13,113 bases of DNA from Dehalococcoidia bacterium UBA3254. GTDB lineage: Bacteria; Chloroflexota; Dehalococcoidia; Dehalococcoidales; UBA3254. The notes under the pieces are model-generated. The model was not told where the DNA came from, did not search any database, and saw nothing but the letters and a program-made list of their open reading frames with translations. A program made the position numbers and the translations under genes. Positions 6,035 through 12,022 of the stretch are shown one piece after another; the stretch's first letter is position 1; each line of letters opens with the position of its first letter. The stretch is from the NCBI GenBank assembly GCA_002362735.1, contig DEUU01000038.1, positions 4,018 to 17,130 on the forward strand. The letters run 5' to 3'.

Positions 6035-7435
6035 ATGAACAATGGCAAGGAAAATAATGCTCTTGATAAGCTAGTAGCGAACGTATTAAAGACACGGTTC
6101 GAAAACTTTGACTCGCAAACCCTGGAGCATGCCAAAGATCGTATCATCGATACTGTTGGATGTCTGGTAGGAGGGGCTAAAGCCCCTGGTAATATAGAGT
6201 TCATCAATCTAGCGCGGAATTGGGGAGGTAAGGGAGAAGCCACCCTTTTTGTTCATGGCGGTAAGGTCCCCGCCCAGAACGCAGCCATGATAAACAGTAT
6301 CATGTCCCGCTCTTTCGATTTCGAACCAGTTGGTCCTACAGTTGAGGGTGTGAATATGCCAGGACATGTAAGTGGAACCACGGTAATGACGGCTCTCGCT
6401 ATGGGAGAGCTTAAAAGAATCAGTGGTAAGGAATTGCTCAGTGCTCTCCTGGCAGGTGAGGATATAACCTCAAGAATATTAGCTGGTTCCGGCTTTGATT
6501 TTACTCAAAAATGGGACAATATCGGTACCGTAAACGCTTTTGGTGCTACAGCTATTGCCGGGCGAATACTGGGTTTAGATGATAACCAGATGAGAAATGC
6601 TTTCGGAATTGTTCTTAATCAACTTGGTAGTACCTTCCAGCATATCCAGGATAGAGCGCTTGCTTTTAAGTTGCCGCAGGGGTTAGCAGCCAAAGGTGGT
6701 ATTTTTTCAGCAGAGTTAGCCCAGGCAGGGTGGACTGGACCAAAGGATGTATTGTTCGGTAAATATGGATACTATAGCGTCTATACGGGAGGCTGTACTA
6801 ACCCCGATGTGCTGATCAGAGACCTGGGTAGTAAATACTATAGCGATGGCATCATTAAACCTTATCCATGCTGTCGAGTAACTCATGCAGCCATTGACTG
6901 TGCCCTGGCAATTGCTCATAAACATACTTTCGAGCCACCGGATATCCAGGAGATTAATCTCTATGTTTCACGTGATGGCTTAGACCATTTTTGTGCACAG
7001 CCTTTCGAACCCGAGATAGGAGACTTCCCGCAGGTCAAAGCAATTTGGAGCTATAAATATACAGTAGCTAATGCTTTGTTGAAAAAGAGTGTTAGACCTG
7101 AGCATTTTCTTGAACAAGCCATAAAGGACCGTCAAATTAGCGGCATTATCAGCAAGGTAAGACTGTTAGAATTGCCAGGAGCGGATTTACACACCGCTAA
7201 AATCAAGGTGATAATGAAGGATGGGAAAGAAGCCGTTGAATTCATTAATTGTGGTAAGGGTGACTATTTAAGGAATCCAATCTCAAGGGCTGATGTAAAA
7301 GCCAAGTTCTGGGTAAATATTGAATTTGCCCAAACAATAAACAGGAGAAATGCAGAAAGATTATTGAATCTGCTAGAAAACCTGGAGAACCTCGAGAGTA
7401 TCAACTTACTAGTAGAGTTGTTAACGGTTCAATAA
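6035..7435 (+). CDS. MmgE/PrpD family protein (2-methylcitrate dehydratase/epimerase-like)
   Basis: A 466-residue cytosolic enzyme of the fold that includes 2-methylcitrate dehydratase, cis-aconitate decarboxylase and iminodisuccinate epimerase; the length is typical. Visible landmarks are IIDTVGCLVGGA (37-48), the NSIMSRSFDFEP region (87-98) where relatives have a HALDFDD-type loop, MPGHVSGT (108-115), the LPQGLAAKGGIFSAELA segment, GWTGPKDVLFGKYGYY, and KPYPCCRVTHAAID (275-288). AIWSYKYTVANAL replaces the common Q-x-S-x-x-YxVA motif. The start is ATG 6035, with AAAGGAGG six bases upstream; ATG 6029 would abut that site. It follows the TRAP operon on the same strand after 425 bp, so it likely acts on the imported acid. 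The exact substrate is unknown, and the altered active-site loop argues against assuming 2-methylcitrate. Confidence 0.92.
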   Translation: MNNGKENNALDKLVANVLKTRFENFDSQTLEHAKDRIIDTVGCLVGGAKAPGNIEFINLARNWGGKGEATLFVHGGKVPAQNAAMINSIMSRSFDFEPVGPTVEGVNMPGHVSGTTVMTALAMGELKRISGKELLSALLAGEDITSRILAGSGFDFTQKWDNIGTVNAFGATAIAGRILGLDDNQMRNAFGIVLNQLGSTFQHIQDRALAFKLPQGLAAKGGIFSAELAQAGWTGPKDVLFGKYGYYSVYTGGCTNPDVLIRDLGSKYYSDGIIKPYPCCRVTHAAIDCALAIAHKHTFEPPDIQEINLYVSRDGLDHFCAQPFEPEIGDFPQVKAIWSYKYTVANALLKKSVRPEHFLEQAIKDRQISGIISKVRLLELPGADLHTAKIKVIMKDGKEAVEFINCGKGDYLRNPISRADVKAKFWVNIEFAQTINRRNAERLLNLLENLENLESINLLVELLTVQ

Positions 7436-7773
7436 CAATACAAATAATTTTATCTAGAAGATCCAAAGGAGCGCATCTGGCATTCCTTTCCTTAATGCTA
7501 TTATAAACTCGCGCAGGAATATGCCTGTAGGCAACACAATGAAGTCCTCGGTATGCTCCCTCAAAAGTGCTCCAAATAATGTTGAGACTTTTATCTGCAA
7601 CGATTATTTTGAAAACATCCAGGCAATCATATTCCGACATATAAACACTAAACTAGGAAATGATATAATACGAAATAATCCGAGTTGTCCTAATATTCGC
7701 GAATGGTCGAACGCTGGCACGAAAGGGTAAGATAGAACAGATTTACTCACACTGCGATTAGCAGGAAAAAGTC

Positions 7774-7923
7774 ATGTTTGAGGCAGTCCGCTATCAACCC
7801 AAAGATTTTAGCTTCCGAGAGTTTGCTTACCTGTTACTGGCTTTTGACGTATTATATTTACAGAAACTGTCACGGAAGCTTCAAAAAGGAAAGGAACAAG
7901 TCTGTGTGGTTTTCGCACTATAG
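7774..7923 (+). CDS. Hypothetical small protein (49 aa), doubtful
   Basis: ATG 7774 is preceded by AGGA with seven-base spacing and opens 49 codons to TAG. The product is protein-like: a basic/aromatic start (MFEAVRYQPKDFSFREF), a hydrophobic leucine-rich stretch (YLLLAFDVLYLQKL) and a lysine-rich tail (SRKLQKGKEQ). I recognise no family. In the next frame an open stretch continues to 7980, so this could be the start of a longer frameshifted gene. It overlaps the minus-strand 19-codon ORF at 7881-7940, so at most one is likely real. Confidence 0.3.
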   Translation: MFEAVRYQPKDFSFREFAYLLLAFDVLYLQKLSRKLQKGKEQVCVVFAL

Positions 7924-7940
7924 TATGCCAGAAAGAGCAT
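7881..7940 (-). CDS. Short ORF (19 aa) with strong ribosome-binding site after the MBL gene
   Basis: Thirty-eight bases after the stop of the metallo-hydrolase, on the same strand, an excellent AAGGAGG is followed by ATG 7940 and 19 codons ending in SFPF. Such a strong translation signal in front of so short a frame suggests the 5' end of a gene that has decayed, or a small peptide. No family is recognisable. Confidence 0.25.
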   Translation of the reverse strand: MLFLAYYSAKTTQTCSFPF

Positions 7941-7977
7941 TACTTCGCCTCCTTATTTTACGGAAAGAAAGAAGAAA

Positions 7978-8616
7978 TTAAATCCAGGTCACATCCCCGT
8001 ATAAATCAGGATTGCGCGGTCGTGAGTTAAAGGCACTAAATCCGTTTTTTTCCTGCTTCAAGGTAGTAGAATCCCCATGCCCGGGGAATATTTTCAGATC
8101 GTCATGAAGGATAAAGATTTTTTTCTCTAGTGATCTAAGAATCCGTCTAAAATCAGCAGAAGTATCCGTCCTGCCAGGTCCGCCCGGGAAGATGGTGTCC
8201 CCTGAGAGCAGATAATCCGCTATTCTGAAACATATGCTTCCGGGAGTATGGCCGGGGGTAAAAAGAACTTCCATCTTAACCTTGCCTACGCAAATGATGT
8301 CTCCATCCTTAAGTAGAATCTCAGGTGGAAAAGGTAGCCCGTTCTTATTTTCAGCTATATGGACGGCCAGCGGCGCCGGGAACTGTTCTCGAATAACCCG
8401 CAGACCTTCGATATGATCGAGATGGCTGTGAGACAACAGGACATATTTAAGATTGGTGCTTCCAAGATTTTTGATAATACTCTCGGCTCCGGCAGGAGCA
8501 TCTATTAAGGCACTATCCCGGGTCTGCGGACAAACCACAATATAGGCGTTAGTAGACCAGGAACCTAACTCCATCCGCATTATCTTGACTTGTCGGTTAT
8601 CTATCACAACGTCCAT
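7978..8616 (-). CDS. MBL-fold metallo-hydrolase (glyoxalase II-like)
   Basis: A 212-residue compact single-domain hydrolase with all seven metal ligands of the binuclear metallo-beta-lactamase site: SHSHLDH (H63, H65, D67, H68), H123 in TPGHTPGS, D140 in LSGDTIF and H180 in FPGHGDST. FPGGPGRTD after D140 is typical of the small glyoxalase II/YcbL-type hydrolases that act on thioesters or related esters. It lacks the C-terminal substrate-binding helices of classical glyoxalase II (about 250 residues). ATG 8616 has no clear Shine-Dalgarno site, but an in-frame TAG lies 24 bases upstream, so translation cannot begin far above it. It is divergent from the UROD-family gene. The substrate is unknown. 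Confidence 0.93.
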   Translation of the reverse strand: MDVVIDNRQVKIMRMELGSWSTNAYIVVCPQTRDSALIDAPAGAESIIKNLGSTNLKYVLLSHSHLDHIEGLRVIREQFPAPLAVHIAENKNGLPFPPEILLKDGDIICVGKVKMEVLFTPGHTPGSICFRIADYLLSGDTIFPGGPGRTDTSADFRRILRSLEKKIFILHDDLKIFPGHGDSTTLKQEKNGFSAFNSRPRNPDLYGDVTWI

Positions 8617-8754
8617 GATTTTGATTCTGATTTCAGGCTATCATAAATTGAGCAGGTTTGTACAGGGTGGACCGAATAAAGAAATAGACTAACTTCCATA
8701 GCTCTGCTCGAATGAGGGCTAATTGAAACGAGTATTATGGGTGGAAGGTTTAAA

Positions 8755-8817
8755 ATGGCGTTTAAAGATGAATACGCTAAAGAGCGCGGTAATGATGAAC
8801 CCAATACTGAGCCTTAA
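8755..8817 (+). CDS. Very short charged ORF (20 aa) upstream of the UROD-family gene
   Basis: ATG 8755 has GGAAGG at suitable spacing and opens 20 codons (starting MAFKDEYAKERG, ending in EP) to TAA at 8817. This is 12 bases before the first start of the downstream gene. The product is highly charged and matches nothing I know. It could be a leader peptide coupled to the next gene or a remnant. Evidence is limited to the ribosome-binding site and position. Confidence 0.25.
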   Translation: MAFKDEYAKERGNDEPNTEP

Positions 8818-8829
8818 ATATGGAATAGA

Positions 8830-9867
8830 ATGGAATTAGAAAAATATAATACATCGAGGAATCTGCTTGTGGCTAAGATGTCCAAACGAGAACGGCTGAA
8901 GGCGGTTCTAGCGGGCAAATCTGTGGACCGTGTACCGGTGGCCTTTTGGAGACATTGGCCAGGAGATGACCAATCTTCAGAATCACTAGCTGTAGTGGCT
9001 TTGGATTTTCAGAAAAAATACGATTTAGATTTTATTAAACTGCCAGTGTCTTCGACCTATACTGTGACTGATTATGGCGTAAAACATGATTATCAGGGTA
9101 GTTTGATTGGAGATAGAGTTTATCTGGAGTATGTGATCAAAAAAATCGAAGATTGGGATCGGATTAAACCTTTAGACATAAACCGGGGAATTTACGGTTG
9201 GCATTTGGAAGCGTTGCGGATGATTATAAAACAGAAGGACCCTGAAACTCCGGTCGTTGCAACTATGTTCAATCCTCTTTCGATAGCGGCTTATCTCGCG
9301 GGGGACGATAACTTTCTTTCACATTTACGGAGCCATCCTGAACGAGTGGAACCAGCAATTGAGGCATTAGCTGAAACAAATGCCAGTTTCGCCAGGGCAG
9401 CCATAAACGCAGGCGCAGATGGCATATTTCTCTCAACTAGATTCGCTAGCCATGAACTGATGAATGAACAAGAATATCAGAGATATGGCCGGCCGGGGGA
9501 TTTGGCTGTGCTTCAGGTAGCCAGGGATGGATGGTTGAATATCTTGCATCTCCATGGGCAACACCCCATGATTAAACAATTAGCAGATTACCCTGTACAA
9601 GCCTTGAACTGGCACGATCGGACCACTCAATTTAATTTAACCGAAGGCAGTAGAATTTTTCCTGGCATCCTTATGGGTGGCGTAGAGCAATATCAAACCT
9701 TAAGATTTGGAATGCCACAAAATGTAACTATGCAGGTTCACGATGCAATCAAACAAATGAATGGAAGAAGCCTAATTATTACTCCGGGTTGCACCTATCC
9801 GTTAGATGTTCCGCATGCTAATTTACTGGCTCTCAGGAAAGCCGTTGAAACCTGGGACCTACATTAG
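8830..9867 (+). CDS. Uroporphyrinogen decarboxylase (UROD)/methyltransferase-fold protein with HxH motif
   Basis: A 345-residue (beta/alpha)8 protein of the UROD/MtaA/CmuA superfamily. It has the typical N-terminus MSKRERLKAVLAGKSVDRVP and a central FARAAINAGADGIFLS. ILHLHGQHPM (238-247), LNWHDRTTQFNLTEG and GILMGGVEQ follow, with a C-terminal ITPGCTYPLDVPHANLLALR. Cobalamin/corrinoid methyltransferases of this family use His-x-Cys...Cys to bind zinc; here the middle residue is His (H240-x-H242) while C321 is kept. This points to a methyltransferase-like or new role rather than haem synthesis. The start is uncertain: ATG 8830 has only a weak GGA. In-frame GTG 8869 has GAGGA eight bases upstream, and ATG 8878 matches the usual family start. 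It is divergent from the MBL hydrolase. Confidence 0.88.
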   Translation: MELEKYNTSRNLLVAKMSKRERLKAVLAGKSVDRVPVAFWRHWPGDDQSSESLAVVALDFQKKYDLDFIKLPVSSTYTVTDYGVKHDYQGSLIGDRVYLEYVIKKIEDWDRIKPLDINRGIYGWHLEALRMIIKQKDPETPVVATMFNPLSIAAYLAGDDNFLSHLRSHPERVEPAIEALAETNASFARAAINAGADGIFLSTRFASHELMNEQEYQRYGRPGDLAVLQVARDGWLNILHLHGQHPMIKQLADYPVQALNWHDRTTQFNLTEGSRIFPGILMGGVEQYQTLRFGMPQNVTMQVHDAIKQMNGRSLIITPGCTYPLDVPHANLLALRKAVETWDLH

Positions 9868-10424
9868 AATAACCAACATCCAGAAAGAAAATGTTATTCG
9901 AAGTAACCCTACCAGCCGGTATTATGGATATTAATAATTAATTTCTCATTTATTACCAAAATCTTTTTAGTTCTTATACCGAAACATACCCAAAAGGTGC
10001 AATATTATTAAATATAAGATAAGGGAGGAGAACTAATGACCTCATAAGGCTTGCTACCCTATGATTAGGCTGAGGTTAATGGTTCAATTGGTTGATACTC
10101 CTGATATTTTGGGTTAAAAAATCAGTTAAAAATTGAATATTGGAGAGGAAAAATGGAGAACCAGCGTCATAGAATAGCCGAGGTCATTGCTCCGATCCTT
10201 TTACCACCCACCAAATCAGATGTTTGCAAAGATATGATGGCATGAGTCAGGGTTTGTGACCCGTCCCTCGGCAGCCGGGATCGCCGAAGCGACTAACGTA
10301 ATCATAGCACTTGTAGATATTCTAGAGAATGAAGGGGATAGATACTGGATGACTATTTTCCAGAAACTAGTGAGAGGGATTTATCCATTTTTCTATCTAA
10401 ATTTCCTGGAATTGCTATTCTCTT
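9868..10424 (+). other. 557-bp decayed region between UROD-family gene and WYL regulator
   Basis: This holds the broken gene at 10153-10462. It also has an orphan translation start: AAGGGAGGAG (10021-10030) precedes ATG 10036, whose frame stops after three codons (10045-10047). The 150 bases after the UROD-family stop are AT-rich, with only a weak AATAAC/GTTATT dyad (about 9868-9898) and no convincing terminator. The pattern of good ribosome-binding sites in front of destroyed frames suggests recent gene decay. Confidence 0.45.
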
Positions 10425-10462
10425 TCAAGTGTATTTGTGAGAAACCCGGCTTCCTGAAATAG
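10153..10462 (+). pseudogene. Frameshifted gene remnant, family unknown
   Basis: GGAGAGG five bases before ATG 10153 opens 30 codons (MENQRHRIAEVI... KDMMA) to TGA at 10245. The +1 frame is open from 10238 and continues as WHESGFVTRPSAAGIAEATN then VIIALVDILENEGDRYW. This is clearly protein-like and is joined at the same point by a single frameshift near 10238-10243. After about residue 75 of the combined reading, the sequence becomes low-quality to a TAG at 10460. I do not recognise the family. It overlaps the 3' end of the convergent WYL/transposase frame (10425 onward), so that insertion or rearrangement may have removed the rest. Confidence 0.45.
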
Positions 10463-10763
10463 CTTCTCCTACTGCTGATCGTTGGGCTTCATCCAGAGAG
10501 CCTACCAAAATCTGACAGATTTTCCCCCAGAGGCCGCTTTTTCCCCAGGATAGAAATCTGGAGTTACAGGTCGAAGGCGCACCATACTTGGACGGAATGT
10601 CAGCCCAACTGAAACCATTTCGGAGTACCCAAAGGATACCGTTAATGGTCCTCCTATCATTCACCCGCGGACGTCCTGTCCACGGTTTAGAAGGTAGAAT
10701 CTTATTGATTAGAGCCCATTGGTTATCTGTTAATTCTGTGTCTGCGATGTTTAGATTATCCAT
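10425..10763 (-). mobile_element. Truncated IS5/IS402-type transposase fragment (DUF4096) at the 3' end of the WYL frame
   Basis: From an internal ATG at 10763 the encoded residues MDNLNIADTELTDNQWALI match the usual start of an IS5-family first ORF, followed by the LPSKP, GRPR-x-x-DRR, ILWVLR-x-G and W-x-D-x-P landmarks of DUF4096. About 90 residues are recognisable. The last 20 codons (from SLDEAQ) no longer match. The second ORF with the DDE motif is absent, and I could not identify terminal inverted repeats or a target duplication. This is either an IS remnant that extended the regulator or an older domain fusion. Confidence 0.7.
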
Positions 10764-11783
10764 CCATCTCTTTGGATTACTAAATATTGAATGAGAAGGT
10801 AGCTCGTTAGTTTTATAAATACACCGCACTGATCGGTTAATATCAATAACCCATCTTTTCAGATCCCCCGGCTCCAGGACTTCTATATCATCTCCCCATC
10901 CCAATATCCACGCACAAAAATCTCCACTGTAGGAGAGCTTTAGAGTCAATATTACTGACCCATCATTCAATTGTTCAAATTTCTGTGATGGGTGCAGAAT
11001 GCTATATTTCAGGGTACTGCCTAATCTTTGGCTTATATGTAGCTTAATTATCTGCGGTTTGCTGCCTTGCCGGACATCCCAAGACGATTTAAGGTAATCG
11101 ATAGCATTGAAATTAACCGGAATATGATATATCTCGGGTAGTGTCACCACCTCCCCTACAATATGATCAACATTAATCACAATAATTGATTGACAATAGC
11201 GACAATAGGAAATTAAATAGGAGGTGCTTCTCCTTGTTGAAGGTTCAATATAATACGGCTCAATAGTACGCTCTATGGGTTCCTCATCGGATAGTGTTTG
11301 ATAGCGAATTTTAATCGCATGCTGAGACAGCCAGGCCTCAATAACCTTATTATAGTTGGAGATAATCCTTTTATCCGGCTTTTGGTCTTCAAGATCTTTA
11401 ATTACATATTGTATCTGGTTTTGTAGAATAGGCGGGACGGCAGCATATAATTTCATGAAAGTTGAAATTAAAGTTGATTTATCCAGATGGGCATACCTTC
11501 GGAGCAAGCGTATAGCGAGAAAAAGGTTTGCGGCTTCAACTCGAGTGAAACTGATTGGCGGTAAGAAGTAGCCTTCAGTCACGCCTCGCTTATTACCTTC
11601 TTCCCAGATAGGTACTCCCAACTCGGATTCAAGGGCTATCAGGTCACGATAGGCGGTTCTCTTGCTGACCGTACATTTATCGGCGATCTCTTCTATTCTT
11701 ATCCCCTGAGGATATTCTGATAGTAGCATCTGGACTCTTAATAATCTTGCCGTCCTATCTCTTTTCATATATGTTTTGTCCAT
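10425..11783 (-). CDS. WYL-domain transcriptional regulator fused in frame to an IS5-type DUF4096 transposase domain
   Basis: A 452-residue protein. In numbering from ATG 11783, an HTH of the HTH_11 type occupies about 8-65 (RIEEIADKCTVSKRTAYRDL). A WYL domain lies at about 150-213 (IKIRYQTLSDEEPIERTIEP, then STSYLISYCRY), and a WCX-like C-terminal domain at about 240-325 (WGDDIEVLEPGDLKRWV). This is a complete YafY-like regulator. The frame then continues without a stop into MDNLNIADTELTDNQWALI, GRPRVNDRRTINGILWVLRN and GFSWADIPSKYG, the DUF4096 N-terminal domain of IS5/IS402-type transposases. A short unrelated tail follows, and no DDE catalytic domain is present. The start ATG 11783 is preceded by GAGGTGGGGGG; GTG 11798 is an alternative. 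It is divergent from the CocE/NonD hydrolase, which it probably regulates along with itself. Confidence 0.88.
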   Translation of the reverse strand: MDKTYMKRDRTARLLRVQMLLSEYPQGIRIEEIADKCTVSKRTAYRDLIALESELGVPIWEEGNKRGVTEGYFLPPISFTRVEAANLFLAIRLLRRYAHLDKSTLISTFMKLYAAVPPILQNQIQYVIKDLEDQKPDKRIISNYNKVIEAWLSQHAIKIRYQTLSDEEPIERTIEPYYIEPSTRRSTSYLISYCRYCQSIIVINVDHIVGEVVTLPEIYHIPVNFNAIDYLKSSWDVRQGSKPQIIKLHISQRLGSTLKYSILHPSQKFEQLNDGSVILTLKLSYSGDFCAWILGWGDDIEVLEPGDLKRWVIDINRSVRCIYKTNELPSHSIFSNPKRWMDNLNIADTELTDNQWALINKILPSKPWTGRPRVNDRRTINGILWVLRNGFSWADIPSKYGAPSTCNSRFLSWGKSGLWGKICQILVGSLDEAQRSAVGEAISGSRVSHKYT

Positions 11784-11824
11784 ATCCCCCCACCTCACTG
11801 GAAATTTAACCTTACTTTTTTAAA

Positions 11825-11845
11825 TGTGACAACCTAGCTGTCACA
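11825..11845. promoter_or_regulatory. Palindromic operator candidate upstream of the WYL regulator
   Basis: TGTGACA (11825-11831) and TGTCACA (11839-11845) are perfect inverted arms around a 7-base centre. The site lies 42 bases before the regulator start and immediately downstream of a minus-strand TACAAT (11852-11847). It would cover the transcription start. The outer TGTGA/TCACA recalls CRP/FNR sites, but the spacer is 11 rather than 6 bases, so a WYL regulator autoregulatory site is more likely. Confidence 0.55.
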
Positions 11846-11846
11846 A

Positions 11847-11872
11847 ATTGTATGTAAAATATAAACTGTCAA
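11847..11872 (-). promoter_or_regulatory. Candidate promoter of the WYL regulator
   Basis: A consensus TTGACA (11872-11867) on the minus strand is followed by TACAAT (11852-11847) after 14 bases, which is shorter than ideal. At 17 bases the hexamer is only AATTTG. The neighbouring palindrome at 11825-11845 is placed to block it. Confidence 0.4.
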
Positions 11873-11904
11873 CAAGGATAATCGTATTAGCTGCACCCAT
11901 GGGT

Positions 11905-11939
11905 TATAATTCTACTAATTATAAGGAAAATTAGTAGAA
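11905..11939 (+). promoter_or_regulatory. TATAAT box followed by an 11-bp inverted repeat upstream of the CocE/NonD gene
   Basis: A perfect TATAAT (11905-11910) without a clear -35 runs directly into TTCTACTAATT (11910-11920) and its exact complement AATTAGTAGAA (11929-11939), separated by 8 bases. The dyad would span the transcription start of the hydrolase mRNA, as an operator or 5' hairpin. The absence of a good -35 suggests an activator-dependent promoter. Confidence 0.5.
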
Positions 11940-12022
11940 AAGGGAATTTTGCTTAAAAAATCTTCCACAATAATGCAGGCTAGAGATGAAAGGACTATAT
12001 AGCGTTATTAGGAGAAAAATAA

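Larger units (their letters stand above)
7436..7977. other. 542-bp region without a convincing gene
   Basis: This lies between the MmgE/PrpD gene and the convergent metallo-hydrolase. Open frames of 60-80 codons exist on both strands (for example minus 7401-7640 and plus 7521-7730), but none has a ribosome-binding site or a recognisable motif. Two short ORFs with Shine-Dalgarno sequences are annotated separately (7774-7923 plus, 7881-7940 minus). The rest looks like decayed sequence. I saw no clear terminator for either flanking gene. Confidence 0.5.

Noticed and set aside
7401..7640. Minus-strand 79-codon frame overlapping the 3' end of the MmgE/PrpD gene
   Set aside because: It has no Shine-Dalgarno site, overlaps a solid gene, and has no recognisable motif; kept only as part of the unassigned region.
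8604..8804. Minus-strand 66-codon frame overlapping the start of the MBL gene
   Set aside because: It lies in a promoter region, overlaps the MBL start in another frame and has low-complexity hydrophobic composition without a ribosome-binding site.
10425..11798. Complete insertion sequence in the WYL region
   Set aside because: Only the DUF4096 N-terminal part is present. No DDE domain, terminal inverted repeats or target duplication could be found by eye.
11825..11845. Canonical CRP/FNR site
   Set aside because: The outer TGTGA/TCACA matches, but the spacer is 11 bases instead of 6.
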